From Moringa oleifera (lineage: Eukaryota; Streptophyta; Magnoliopsida; Brassicales; Moringaceae), in assembly GCA_021397835.1 (NCBI GenBank), contig JAJFZO010000566.1, positions 4,278,001 to 4,342,000 of the forward strand: a stretch of 64,000 bases of DNA. Direction: 5' to 3'. Position numbers and translations under genes: made by a program. The notes below the pieces were generated by a model that worked only from the letters and a program-made list of their open reading frames with translations, made no database searches and was not told the DNA's origin. Positions 12,141 through 25,135 of this stretch are shown here, piece by piece (within the stretch, counting starts at the first letter, position 1; each line of letters begins with the position of its first letter).

Positions 12141-13276
12141 CACACTACAATAGCTTAGTTTTTAAAATAAAAAATTTAAAGGCTTTGTCATTTTGTATTT
12201 AGTATGGTGTATTGCTCGTACAGCTTAAAGTTGATGTTTTATACTTTTGAATCTTCTTTTAGACTATAATAATGAAAGTTACAATTTTTTCCTATGTGTT
12301 ATTTTGATTTGAATAAAGTTTATCACAACACAAATAATTAGCTAATGCATTAGATACATGAATTTTATGATTTAAGTTGTTGAATGGTATTGAAGTGCAT
12401 TGGGTCTTGAATTTGATGGATGGAAAAGCTTGGTTGAATACTTATTGAAATGTGTTTTTGAGTAATATTATTGAACATCTTTCAAATGATATTCCTTAAT
12501 TGTTGCATCTTACTTCTTTTTGCATCATTATTGTTTTCCATCGTTAGACAAATGAGCTTGTCTTATTAAAATTAGAGGGACTTTCTTTCAAACAACTTAA
12601 TTGTTTCCTTTTAAACTCTTCTTCTTCTCTTAACAATGGGGAGGTATAAACTTAGAGACTTTATGTCTTATAGTTTTTATGCTTTTATCAATTTTTTGAC
12701 CATTGGCTATTGATATCTCTTAAGTATATTGATAGAAACTCGAATGTAAATTTCGATGGTCATTCTGAATGGAAGCTATATCAACCTATAACTAGGTATA
12801 ACAACCACGTATGAGAAAGATCACAAGTAAGTTATGTTCAAACTTTTTTCAATTATGTTTTAAAGCAAACAAGTTAAAAGCATGCAAGTCTTCAAACTGG
12901 CTTTCTTTATGCTTTCAGACTTGTTCATTCTTGTGTTCGTGGTCTTGAATAAGTTATTTTCGTGTCCATAACAAGTCTAACACATTAACTAGCCATTTTT
13001 CTTGAGCATCATCCTTTTTTGTTGATCTCGAAAGGTGAAGAACATATATGGGTATATAGAAGACATTTCTTAAGCATACAATCTCATAGTTGTCTAGTAA
13101 AAAATTAGGCATGATTAAAAATGGCATGGTAAAATGGTTTAGCAACATACTGAAATAGGGAATGACATAAGTTAAGCAAAGCACATGAGCTACTAGAAAC
13201 CATCAATATGACATGCTTAGAATTTTAGATTCTCTACATTTTTATTTAAAGTGTTTGTCATCAAAAAAAAAAAAAT
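12141..13276 (+). other. non-coding 3' interior of the copia element
   Basis: About 1.1 kb between the last decayed frame and the right LTR, with no coding signal. An A-run at 13264-13275 directly abuts the TGTTAG of the right LTR and takes the place of the polypurine tract. This untranslated stretch is typical of large copia elements. Confidence 0.55.
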
Positions 13277-14240
13277 TGTTAGCCCCATAGTCTCACCTGA
13301 TGAAAATGTGATGATGTATTTTGATGATAACAAATAACTTTGAAACTAGTATTTTAAATAAGATGTAAAGCTTATGTTGAAGATGCTTACAGATACGTAA
13401 CAAACAAAGAAGCTTGGAGATCAAGTAAGTAGACTAGGATCTTTAGGAACTTATGCACATCTCCCTGTGCTTAAGATAGTTTTTATTTGTATATGTGGCA
13501 ATAAGGATCTAAGCAAAATCGTGTCTTTATAAAAGAATTTCAAATCATAAAGAACTCTTCATAAAATGAAAGATGTGTATGTTTTTCAAAGCATCAGAAA
13601 GTCTAGAATTTTAAGAAAAACCTAAAAAATACTTGACCAAGCTAGCAAAGCTAAAGACTTGTACAATTGCCCAAACTATTACCTTGGTAGGTGATACCAC
13701 TCAATAGATGTTGCTACCAATCAACTTACTGTCCTGATAGGTGCTACCATCCAAACATGTCTAATTTGAATTTAAAGTGAGAGTATAAAAGGACCTTAAA
13801 ATAAAAACATATGGGATTAATTTTTGAAAAGCACAAATATTGATATAGCTTCTCTTTCTCAAGATCTAAAGTTCTTCACTTTCTCAAGTATCAAAACTTT
13901 TTTTAAGCATTTTTTATGAAATCAAGAGCTTTATTATACTCAATGCTTTAAAAGAGAGTTTCATTTTTCATATCACTTTTAAAAAATTGGGATAGTTGGT
14001 AAATGAGGACATTCACCAAAGTTATAGATGTTTGGTTAAGGTTAAACCAAGGTATTGTTTAAAGAAATAAAAAATCTTTAAGCTTGGCTTGAAGTCATGG
14101 ATATAGGCAAGGATTGGTCGAATCACGTAGATATTTGTTTGCTCTCGTTACTTCATCTCTTTTTTTATATTTTACACATTTAATTATTAACTATTTTATG
14201 TGATTATTAGATTCAAACAAATAAATCCAAAAACTTGTAT
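13277..14240 (+). repeat. right LTR of the copia element, 3'-truncated
   Basis: Begins TGTTAG at 13277 and follows the left LTR through GATGAAAATGTGATGAT, the TAAGTAGACTAGGATC-like segment and the late GTTTGCTCTC segment near 14137. It lacks the final TTCAATTCACC...GGGTTGC block that ends the left LTR, so the true 3' end is lost. Similarity fades at about 14230-14245. It also lacks part of the TTGGT-rich middle. Confidence 0.8.
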
Positions 14241-14245
14241 ATGTA

Positions 14246-15953
14246 ATTATTAATTATCTTATCTTCCTCGATAATTATTTTTATTAAAAAATTTACACTT
14301 GTCAATTTTCTCTCATTCTCTTTTAGTAAAATTGGAAAACAATAAATATTTAATTCAAAAATTAGCAAGTTATTGTGGGTATTCAAGATGTAGAGATGTC
14401 CTTTTGATCTTGATGCAACTCCAATGAAGTTTAATTCGCTAGCGGATGCTCATTAGACTTGATGAGGTTTAAGACTTTTTTTTTTTGGCTAGTATCAATT
14501 TACTAGACATCAAAGGTCAATCCTTTTGAGATAATATTCATTCACAACCATACTTTGGACACTCTACTGAAGTAACAAACCTAAATCGATATCTTGATTC
14601 TAATGCCTCCAATTGATGCTACCTCACCGTCTTTACAGGTTCAGATTAAATTCATATTGGTGAGTTTGTCAATTGAACACATTGGACATTCTAGTTTTAC
14701 TTCTCCTTTCAATTTTAGAACCCCCACCCTAACTCTTATTTAATTATTACTTTTTATCATTAAAAAAAATTGTTTTCTCTCTTCTTGTAGCATATATGAT
14801 CTAATGAGTTTTGTTATATATTTTATCCACTTTTATCTTTAAAAGGTTAGTATTTTTTTACTTTTACTTCTAATATTTTGTCAAGCATGTTCTTACTTTC
14901 TTGAATGAATAAACAGAGCTTTTTTTTTTTTTTTTTTTAGTGAAGCAAAATATGTAAATTGACATTTCACTTAATTTTTACATTTTTTAATTTTAATATA
15001 AAACTTATAAAAACAAGCAAAAGATAATTTGATAAAATAATATTTTTTTAAAAATGACTTTAATGTATTTATTTTAAAATTTTTACTATACAAAATGGTA
15101 TTTATATTATTTTTTATTTTAATTATAAATTATATCATTAATCAAACAAAATAAATTTGATATAAAAAATTTTCTTCATAAAAAATATGACTCTGTTTGT
15201 TGTAAAAAGATTTTATTATATAAATCATTATTTATAAACTAATTAATAAAATTATAGATATGATATATATATAATATGAATAATCACTTTTTAAATTATA
15301 ATATATATAATTTTTATTTTATAAAATATTTATACAATATTAAATTAAAATTACAGTATAATATTAAACTATTCATGTGCATTTACATAAATCTTAAATT
15401 AATTTTTTCAAAAACTTACCATAAATCAAATCTAACAAAGAATCTTAATACTTAAGATTTTTATTGATTTAATAAAATAATAATTTTTTGGTTTTGAAAA
15501 TATCAACAAAAATCATATCTAGGGAAGAATTTATCCAAAAGAAAGATGTTGATTTCACTTTCATGCGTATGAACTAAGCAAGATTAGGATAACAGTCATA
15601 CAAATCACATGGGTATATACTAATCAATTTCCTTTCGGGTTTAAGAGTTTACAAAAATATGCATATTAACCAAGGCTACTGAACAGAACCAGAAAATATC
15701 AGCTTGAGCAAGTGATGAACTTGGGCACTTAATGAGGATTAATACTTACACTATATATTATAACTAAGGAGAATAATAACAATACAATTGCTGATCCCCC
15801 TTAGCACTGAAGGAGCAACTTTTCCAGTCCTAGAAATACCAAGAACAACAGGCAAGGATAGACCAAACAAAATCTCAGTCCAAGGCAGAAAAGTTATTCT
15901 ATTTAGGAAACACTAGAAACACTTAACAGGGTGAGAAGGCTAACTTTGAGAGC
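14246..15953. other. AT-rich intergenic DNA and 3' flank of DAHP synthase
   Basis: No gene is supported between the copia element and the DAHP synthase stop codon. 14900-15540 is strongly AT-rich with a long T run at about 14921-14938. The last 250 bases before 15953 are less AT-rich and probably contain the 3' UTR of the minus-strand DAHP synthase gene. Confidence 0.5.
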
Positions 15954-18900
15954 TTATGCGGTAAAGCCACCATTTCGGTCATTCTTAGACTTGAGTCTTT
16001 TCTTCCTCAGCCTCTCTGCAATGGCAAACGCCAGTTCTAGTGACTGCGATGCATTCAATCTGGGGTCACAATGCGTGTGATAGCGCGAGTTCAAATCATC
16101 AAATGTTATAGTCTTTGACCCTCCAACGCACTCTGTGACGTTTTGCCCTGTCATCTCCAGATGAACGCCTCCAGGGTAGCTCCCTTCTTGCTCATGAACA
16201 TCAAAGAACGCTCTCAACTCAGCCTGACAAATCAAAATCTCTTGTTATTAGTCCTGGAAGCCTGTAGTGACAAAACAAATTGTTCTGATCATATATAAGC
16301 AATGCCTGATTTCTTACCCTGATTGCATCAAATGGTCGAGTCTTGAGACCACACGGAGCCTTGATTGTGTTTCCATGCATAGGATCACTCACCCAAGTGA
16401 CAATAAGCCCAGCCTGGCGTACAGCCCTAATCAGGTGAGGTAGTTTCACCCTCATGTTGTCCGCTCCCATTCTGGTGATTATTGTCAGTCTTCCGGGCTT
16501 GTTGCTAGGGTTAAGAATCTCACATAATCTCACAAGCTCCTTAGGATCCATCTTATCACTCACCTACATGACAACTGCAGCTATTAATAACCAAATAGAA
16601 CCACCAGTTGGTGCTTGAAAGTCTCAAACAATAAGATAGAAAAGAAAAACCCAAAAAAGAAAAGTTATAGTTAGGCACCAACAACTCAGAAATCATATAA
16701 CTTTGAGTTCCTGATTCAGTTAAAGAAATTGGGTCAGATAACCAATTCAACTTAGACAACTTCTGAAAGTTAAAGATCTTTGATCCAGTCAGATCCATTG
16801 CGATCTTTCCACTTCATCAGTTACAGGCACCTATAACCCAAAAGTTTTCTCAAATTAACACAAAACTGCATCATGATGTTAGCTCTTCCATGCTCCAGCT
16901 CCACCTGAAAATCAAAAAATATTGCCAGCTCCCCGCACAAGAGAAGTATAGGGTTATATCCTCTAAAAGTTGTTTAAGATCTTTACAAGAAGAGATGGGA
17001 TAATGTGACATAAAGAATAGATTTCAGATTAATTTTCAAACTCCTCCATGACCTTTCCACAGGATCATAATCAGATCAACAAAACACCCTTCATGCATGT
17101 GAAAGTTACAACCAGTACCAACCTTAATGCCAAGAGGATTGGATACACCTCTAAGGAATTCAACATGTGCTCCATCCAACTGTCGAGTCCTCTCTCCTAC
17201 CCAGAGCATGTGGGCAGAACAGTCATAATAGAGACCAGTTGTTGAATCCTCCCTGGTCAAGGCCTGCTCATATGGAAGGTGAAGACATTCATGAGATGTC
17301 CAGAACTCAATTGTCTTCATTATGGGATGATCAATAGTAAGGCCAGCAGCAGCCATAAACCCTAGAGCTTCGTCTACTCTCTGTGCAAGTTCCATGTACC
17401 TGTTCTTGACCAAGTGAAGCCATTAAAGAAAGTTCAGGTAAATATACAAAATCTGCAGCCGTTAATGTTCCAATGCCTGAATCTGTGAACCATTCTAATC
17501 AGTTATAAATAGCACAAAGTTTGTTGACTATCAGATGCCAGAAACCAATTTAGCTAAGCAGTACAGTCATTGTGAGATGCAGAAGAATATTTTAAGCTAC
17601 ATGGTTCAAGATAACCAAAAATAAAAAAATAAAACTTTTAAGACACTGTTGGCCCACACAGGACTCATGTAGGTGGGACCAGTTATAGTTTAGAAATTGC
17701 ACTAGTTGCGGCATTTGACATTCAGGAAAGAATAGCTAGAAAGGTAGGTTAAATTCAAGAAACTTTAAATCGATCTCCCAGTGAGAATTGCATAAAACCA
17801 GGATAAACTTGAAAGTACCTGTCTCCTTGTTCACTACGTTGCACAAAATCAAGATTCCATTTAGAGACTCTCTGAATGGCAGCATATCCACCAGTTGAGA
17901 ATGCTCTAAGCAGATTCAATGTGCCAACAGATTGGAGGTAAGCCCTGATCAACCTTTGTGGGTCAGGTGTTCTAGATTTCTCATCAAAAGCATCTCCATT
18001 GATGTTGTCTCCTCGATAACTTGGGAGCTGCACACCATCTTTTGTCTCAATTGGATCAGACCTGGGTTTTGCAAATTGACCTGCCATCCTTCCAACCTGT
18101 CATATAATTCATGAGTCACCATTTCATATAAATTGCCCTTATAGAAATCATGACTCAGAGTCAGAAACTTCAAATATTTGAATGCCCTGAAATTTTCATT
18201 TACATTTCAGATACTTTTCACTTTTAAGAGGATGATACATGCTAAGGGTCTATAGCTTCAGTCCAACTTGAAGGCCACAATAACAATGGGTATCCCTCTA
18301 TCTAAACACAATTCATTGGTGAAACACAGGGATCATGGTAGAGGATCATCAAACTTGCCAAGCCATGATGACAAGAGTAGAACATCCTAAACAACGGGCA
18401 AGAGCTCTCTATAGAAATACTGGAAACATGAAAAACATAGGCAAAACAAAGAGTGTCAGAACCATTTTCCCATATCACAATATCCCACTTTCTATCACCC
18501 AAAAAATAAATCATTTAAAACAAAACCATAATCAAATAATAAAACACCCAAAAATAAAAAAGCACACCCCCCTAATAAAAAATATCAATGACTGGCATAT
18601 TCAAGCAATAACCACATGATCGAGACCATTATAAAAGTGAAACTAAGCTCACCGAAGCCAGAAAACAAAAAATGCATACAGAAATGCATATATCATATAA
18701 TTTTGTACCTTGATGATGGGCATTTGGGCACCAAAAGTGAGAACCACGCCCATCTGGAGCAAGACGCGGAAAGTGTCCCTAATGTTAGTACCATTGAATT
18801 CCTTGAAGCTCTCCGCGCAATCCCCTCCTTGAAGCAGAAACGCTTTCCCAACTGCCGCATCCGCAAGTCTCTCCTCCAGTTCCCGCGCTTCGCCCGCGAA

Positions 18901-19203
18901 CACGATGGGCGGGAACGAACCAATGGTGCTGAGGACCGACTCCAGCTCGCCAGCATCCGGGTACTCCGGAAGCTGGTGAGCCGGCTTCGACTTCCAGGTG
19001 TCGGCCGCCCAATTAGCCGGCCCATGGGTGTCTTGAGTGGAAGGTGAGGGGAAGGAGACAGCGCTTACAGTGAAGGGACGAGATCTTCTGGTGGTGACGG
19101 GTACTTGGACGGAGGAGATACTTGGGCTGGAAGGGAGTGGGGTGGTTGAATGAGAAAGTAGCGATTTTGGGGAGGCGAGATTAGCAGTGCCTGTGAGAGC
19201 CAT
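15954..19203 (-). CDS. DHS: 3-deoxy-D-arabino-heptulosonate 7-phosphate (DAHP) synthase, plastidic class II
   Basis: First enzyme of the shikimate pathway: joins phosphoenolpyruvate and erythrose 4-phosphate in the plastid. Five exons: 18709-19203, 17819-18096, 17123-17399, 16318-16563, 15954-16223. All junctions are GT/AG and the lengths sum to 1,566 bases (521 residues plus stop), matching plant DHS of about 520-540. The first 60 or so residues are Ser/Thr/Pro-rich with few acids, a chloroplast transit peptide. The body shows class II landmarks: [11 protein letters not shown] near the end of exon 1, [12 protein letters not shown] at the start of exon 2, [20 protein letters not shown] in exon 3, RMGADNMR and DPMHGNT in exon 4, and [12 protein letters not shown] plus [16 protein letters not shown] in exon 5. 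No frame break or missing key residue is seen. The isoform (DHS1, 2 or 3) cannot be assigned. Confidence 0.95.
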
Positions 19204-19630
19204 AGCTGTCCAAGGAGATACCGCGAGAGAGACCGCAAGAAGGAGACGGAATGATTAACATAGCAATAAGTCTTCTTGGATATTTTAGAAATTCTAACCT
19301 TTACCATTTTTTCGCACAAAACGACAGCATTTTCACCAGTAGCTTGCCTGGCAATACTTCTTTCTGTTCTGTAACTTCCTATTAATTGATACAGAGGCAG
19401 AAGAGGAACAAAGCCATATATTTCCAACAAATTTTTTTTTACATTATACCATAAAATGGCAAATCAGTACATTTAATTTAAAAATTACAATTAAATAGTA
19501 AAAAATGCAAGATGGGCAGACTAGTAGACCTCCCTAATCCAATCGAAACATTGCATAAAGCTAAAATCCTTTTGACAAATCACTACAAATGGTAGACAAA
19601 CTGTCCCTGACTATGAGACTAATATGCAGA
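19204..19630. other. DHS promoter/leader and 3' end of XPF
   Basis: Only 427 bases separate the DAHP synthase ATG from the XPF stop codon, both on the minus strand. The stretch must hold the DHS promoter and 5' UTR as well as the XPF 3' UTR. An A/T-rich patch at 19430-19500 may carry the XPF poly(A) signal. No other gene is seen. Confidence 0.5.
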
Positions 19631-22600
19631 CTACAGCAAGGTAGGATACTTGGCATCAAGGAAGTCTCGCAGAGTTCGAGCAGCCTTCTGGCCACCCATC
19701 AGTTCAGCTAACTTCTCCATGGGAAGAACTGCAAGCTCTGCCAAGCTGTTACACCCATCCATTATCACCCTGTAGTTAGAATCAGTAACGCCTGGAAGCC
19801 GTCTGAGAAACTCCACAGCAGATGTATTGTAGTTTTCAGCTCTGCCATGGACAAAGTAGTGAGCTTATTAGCTTTTGATTGAAGAGAAGTAGATAAGCTT
19901 GTATCCCCATGCCCTCTTGGGACATGGATCTTCTCATTCAAATAAAGAAAGTGAAATAGTTATTACATATGTTTACCTCACGTCATTTTCCACAATCCCT
20001 TCTTCTGAGGGGACACCAACTCTGATTGCTTTGGCCTCATCAGGCTCATCTTGATTTGCCTTTAGAGCAGCAAATGTTTCGGCAGTTGCATATAAGCTGC
20101 GAGACCAGATGATACGCAGACGGGGAAAATGAAGAACAAGCAATGACAGCTTGGAAATGATATTGTTCGGTGTGACATCATCGCTAATATCACTTGCAGA
20201 CTAGACATGAGTTCAATGAATTGAATCAGTAAAATATGAGTTTACTCTGAGAGAATTCTTAAAATAAGATTGAAATGGAAAGATCACCTGAAATGAAAAA
20301 CTTTTGTCTTGAGAGAACTCGATCAGAAGAACAGGCAACCTATAATACCGCACCATAGTTTCAACTTGGTGGTATAAGCGGCCTGAGGTAAAGCTCATGA
20401 AAAGATCTTGGATACTTTTTCTTTCTACACATATTAATGGTGAGAGGATATAGTCCCCAACCTCTAAGGTCACTGGAATTATGCGAATGCCCTTTTGGTG
20501 AAGAACATTTGGAAGGCTACTCATGAACTCCCTCATGTCAACTATGACCTAGAGAAATAGAGAAGTTTCAGAATTGAACACTTATTGGCAAGCAAAAGAG
20601 TCTCTAGGCAACTTACAATATCACACACCTGCATTTCTTTGTCAGCTTCCTTTCTTCCACCTGCCTTTCTGGTTATTGAGTTTTGAGAACTTGAAGCTTG
20701 TGAGTCTACAGAAGAATTCCATCCAAGGCCAAGCCCATCCTGATCCATACCAAAGTGATATCCACAAAAGAGAGAAATATAAGCGATTCAATTGCCCAAT
20801 GATTGAGGTAAGGCATGACAAGGGAAGAGCTACTGTAAAGAAGACGGGCAATCACGGCTTCCTTCTTTTCTGACTTTGGTGCTAAGAATTGAATACATAG
20901 ATTAAGCTAACAGTTCCATTAAAAAAGGAGAAGAGTTCCAAACAACCAGAGTGAAAAGTATCTTAATTTCTATTAAATAAGCATCAGCATCACTTTTAAG
21001 CCAGCTATGTCACGCAGATCAAAAGCAACCCAACAGATCATAATGGAAAGAAAAGCAATCATATCAAAGCAAAGAATCCATACAAATATCATAAACAATA
21101 AGGATAAGAGAGCACTTTAAGAGGATAAACCTGATCAACTGGGATCATCATCAATGATTTTTGCCTGATTAAAGATTCAAATGCTCCATTTTCCTTTCGT
21201 ATGCTTGCCTCAAACTTTTGCACCTCAGTCGAACCTTCGTAGAAAAGAAAATAAACTTTTAACTTTTTAGAGGGATTCTCAGCTTTGTACACCTCAATTT
21301 CCCTGACAAAAGTCATGTCTGGATGGTAAACAACGATTACAGAAGGCTTTAAAATGTCAAGTATAGGCTGATCACTTTCTAAAGCACAGAAGTGTACTGG
21401 TGGCAATGGCTTAGAATCTCCCAACTGGTTAGCCTCAGCCTCTTGACGTGCACCTTCAGAATAATCACCTGCAACAGATGGATTTATTTCATCTTTTTTG
21501 CCTTCATTTTCTGAACCAGATATTTCAGGTTTGTCATCTGTTACTGCTTTTTTATTGCTGCTATTTTTATTTCTGGAACGCCGATTGTTTGCTGACCCCT
21601 TTCTATCCCTTACTTTTCCTTTCCCTTTAGAGTGCACTCTGTTGCCAACTTGAGGCTCCAGATCATCTCTTGCAGCATTACCCTCTTTACCTAGTTTCCT
21701 TATCTCTGATGCTGCAGCCAACAGAGCATCATGCTCCTGCTTGCACACACTACTAGCTTCTGCATTCTGAGCAGGTATTACAGGCACAGCTCCATCAAGA
21801 ATCCCAAAACCCTTGGGAGTCTTTGGTTTCTTTTTTTGAGGTGTTTGCGCCCCACGCAGCTCAACCTTGCTCAGTAAATACTTCTCCCATTCTTCCCGCA
21901 TGACCTTTAAAAGAAAATAAACTACAAACTCATTATATCGAACATGTCAATATTTAAGGCCAGACTGGCCAGTTATATTATCAATGATGCTGTGAACTGC
22001 CTTGTCTTTTTTTTTTTTTTTTTTTTCCTTATGTATCCCTTCATATAGTGGAACTACTAAAGCTTAATACTGTGAAGTTCAATTATCATACAGCATAGTT
22101 ATTAAAAGCAGAGTAGCACCAAGGACTATGCACGATATAATATCCATAGAAGGTTAAGTTTTGGAATGAATGAATATTTCTCAAAATTCAGCTCATACCA
22201 TTAAACAGATGACCCAAATGCAGCACCTACCTGCCCCTCAACAGAAGAAAAAGAAAACCAAAAGGATTTATACTTCACTAACAGGAATCTAAGAAAATCA
22301 GCAAGTACTCAGTTGATTTTATACAGGCAGCATTCATTAATGTATGACAATTGCCAAGGATTTGTCTTTAAAATGGAGGAACTCTGAACAGGGCACTAGA
22401 CCAAGGCAATCCTGTAAAGGTTCCAGGAATGATAACAATAATAAGAACATTGCATAGAAATTGAGCATAACACAAAAGAAAGTGACAAAACCTTTTGGGG
22501 GCTGTTAGTTATGCAATCTTCAAGCTGCATGCATGAACGTTCATCTTTGCAAGCCACTAGAACAATGCCATTGTCATCATCTTGCCCTTCAGATATAGAT

Positions 22601-24744
22601 TCTCCTCCAGATAATGCTTGCTTTTGTCTTTCCTCTTCTATCTCTTCAAGAACCTCCTGTAATACAACCATTGCACTTAAATTTAGGTCAAGCTTTCCAA
22701 TAATTTAACCATTTTTCGCCCATAAGAGTCGCTGTTCAAATTGGAGGCAAAAAGAAATAAAGCAAGGAGAAAAAAAAAAAGAAGTAGCAACAAAGGAAAC
22801 AACAAAAGTAAGATTATTCTTCAAATTGCAGACCATACAAATTGCTACTAGACATATGGTCATAAGTTAAAATGGTTTCAGTGGCTAAAAGCAAATACAA
22901 CCAAAAATAGCACTGAAACAGGGACTCACTCACTCACACGTAACACCTTCCACTTTGGTGCCTCCTCCAAAACTTCCTCAAGAAGAACCCCACTAGCTGT
23001 ACTTCTTGCAGCTGTACCAGCATCTGCTAAAAACACATGAATAGAAAAGAATAAGAAGGTATGTAGATACTCAACCATGCAATCTCATTTTGTTGTTCTC
23101 CGTGCTTTCCATTGAGATCTTTTAAACTTTAACAAGCTCTCCATGCTAAGCAAGAATTAAGCCAAGATATAAGCAACAGCAACAGTTGTGCAGAAAGGAA
23201 AAGAGATCGGGAAGACCTTACCATCTTTCTCATCATCCTCCTCCTCATCCTTTGACTTTCTCTTTCTGCTTGTTGTGCTCTTAGCCTGCCCATTCAATTG
23301 CACATCACCTGGCCTCATAAAATGATAAACTCTCTTCTTTGCATAGTCAAATATCTTATAGCTCGACTCTGCAAATAACCAGACAGACCTAAAGCTTTCT
23401 GACACTCTCAATGTATCCAAGTACTTCAAAAAACTCACTGCATCATACCTGAGCCAATAAATTATACACATTATTCCCCATGACCTACCAGAGGAAAAGA
23501 AAATTACGGAACATTTCAACTCACATTTTTTTCATGAGAACATTTTCCTCAAAATAAGGAAATATAAAGTAGGAAAATCGAAAAACAGAGTTCACTAGTT
23601 CTCAAAGACCGAAGAACTTCACCTAAAACCATGGTACTGAAATTTTTAAAAATCTAAAGTTGTCAACTTTTTCTTAATAAATAGAAGTTGTTCACTTTGG
23701 TCATAACCCAATAATACCCACAAGTACTAGTAACTAGAAAGCAAGTGAAAGAAACAAGTTATCATTCAAATTCAACAAAAGCAGCTCACCCAATTGCAAC
23801 AAAGAGATTACAAGGAAAATAAGAAAAAGAAAAAGAAAAAGAAGAAGAAGGTAATAATAATCTAAATACCGAACAAGATAATCCAATAACTTCCTCAAAG
23901 TCTTCAAATCCGAAACAAGTTGCTTGGTCTTCTTCCCCAGAATATGCCAAATCGGGTCCAACTGCCTCCTCACAATCTCATCAAATGACTTGAACAACCC
24001 ATTCTCCACTGTGAGATCCTCCACGTCCACCTTATTGGTCTTCCTCATTTCCTTCAAGCACGCGCCCATGACCTCAATTATAGCCTTCTGTATTCCCAGC
24101 ATGTACTTCGTCATGGGCACCCTTATGTCCACCACGAGTGGCGGATCCCTCTCGAGCTCCTCTGAAACGTTGACCTGGAACCTAGGCCAGAGGTGCAGCC
24201 TCCTTAAGAACAACCACCTCATGGTCCTCTCAGCCTTGGCGAACCCTGCGACCATGGCATGAGGTTTGTCAGAGAAGGCGCGGACGTACACGGCGCGGTT
24301 GAGGGACTTGACTATTCGGACGATGAACGCCTCGGTTGAGGTCTCGCTGAGGGCGTGAACATTGAGGATCACGATGCCCGCAAGAGAGGAAGTGGGGAGC
24401 TTTTGATTGAGGAGATCGACAATGAGGATGCGAGGGGTGATGAAGAAGACACGGCCCGAGGAGTAGAGAGAGTGGCGGTAGTGGGCGGGAAGCTCGGCGG
24501 TGATCTCCGAGGGGGAGGGAGCGGGAGACGAGGAGAGGAGGGAGAGGTGGTGAAGGATCTGGTACTTGAGGGAATGGGAAGCGGCGGAAAGCAGTAAGAG
24601 GAGGGTACCCTGGGAGGGAGAGTGGAGGAGGAGGAGAGAGGAAAGGAGTTTGGGAAGAGAGAGACCAGAGGAGAGGATCACAAGGCCGCCATTGGGGTCT
24701 TCTAGGAGGTCTCCGATTATCTGTTGGTGGAACTGTAGGACCAT
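19631..24744 (-). CDS. UVH1: DNA repair endonuclease subunit XPF/RAD1 (UVH1)
   Basis: Catalytic subunit of the XPF-ERCC1 structure-specific nuclease, which cuts 5' of lesions in nucleotide excision repair and trims flaps in recombination. Nine exons: 23870-24744, 23222-23448, 22938-23026, 22492-22656, 21131-21904, 20629-20739, 20288-20548, 19977-20200, 19631-19841. They sum to 2,937 bases (978 residues plus stop), close to plant UVH1. The N-terminus ([20 protein letters not shown]) starts the degenerate helicase-like region. The middle is a charged, poorly conserved linker with nuclear-localisation-like KKKPKTPK and [10 protein letters not shown]. The nuclease signature GDx(n)ERKx(3)D is intact at residues 778-794 (GDY, ERK, D794). 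The C-terminus ([15 protein letters not shown] to KYPTLL) is the tandem helix-hairpin-helix that dimerises with ERCC1. All catalytic residues are present, so the gene looks functional. Confidence 0.95.
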
Positions 24745-25135
24745 CTCCTACTCCTTATACGTTATCTATTGTGGCGGTGCCGGTTGTTGGAATGTTAGGG
24801 TTTGGCGGGAAGAAGAGGAGTTAGGGGGCGGCCGTGGACCTGGGGTTGGTGGTGTTTACATGTCATACTGAAAGGTCGTTTTTAAACAAGGAAGTGGGCT
24901 CTCGGTCAAAACTGAAAGACTTAAAAACATCTCACAGTGAAATAAAAGCCCTTCCAGCTCATATAATTCTCAAAAATTCCATTTTTACATTTGAACTTCT
25001 TAATCAAGAGAATAAGATCATGCTATTGCTCCAAAAGAAAAAAAAAATTCAAGTACTAAGACAGAATACATCAAGAATAAGCAAAACTGCAGAAAACCAG
25101 AACTGTAATATGAACACCAAGAACAAAAGAAGAGT
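24745..25135. promoter_or_regulatory. compact intergenic spacer upstream of XPF
   Basis: 391 bases between the XPF ATG and the stop codon of the next minus-strand gene. The 150 bases next to XPF are GC-rich (GGCGGTGCCGG, GGGGGCGGCCG) and likely hold its promoter and leader. The half nearer 25135 is A-rich and likely holds the 3' UTR of the cyclophilin-like gene. No clear TATA box is visible. Confidence 0.45.

Larger units (their letters stand above)
5035..14240 (+). mobile_element. decayed Ty1/copia LTR retrotransposon, SIRE/Maximus-like
   Basis: About 9.2 kb. Two direct LTRs (5035-6100 and 13277-about 14240) start TGTTAG and share long similar stretches. A primer-binding site lies just inside the left LTR. 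Between them come remnants in copia order: gag with a broken zinc knuckle, a protease DSG motif, GAG-pre-integrase, integrase, reverse transcriptase, RNase H, then a further decayed reading frame. Stop codons and frameshifts interrupt every domain, so the element cannot be autonomous. The size and the long extra region after pol fit the SIRE/Maximus lineage. The right LTR has lost its 3' end, so target-site duplications cannot be compared. Confidence 0.88.

Noticed and set aside
18616..19047. 143-residue plus-strand frame
   Set aside because: Antisense to DHS exon 1, where GC-rich coding sequence leaves other frames open by chance.
23924..24262. 112-residue plus-strand frame
   Set aside because: Antisense to XPF exon 1.
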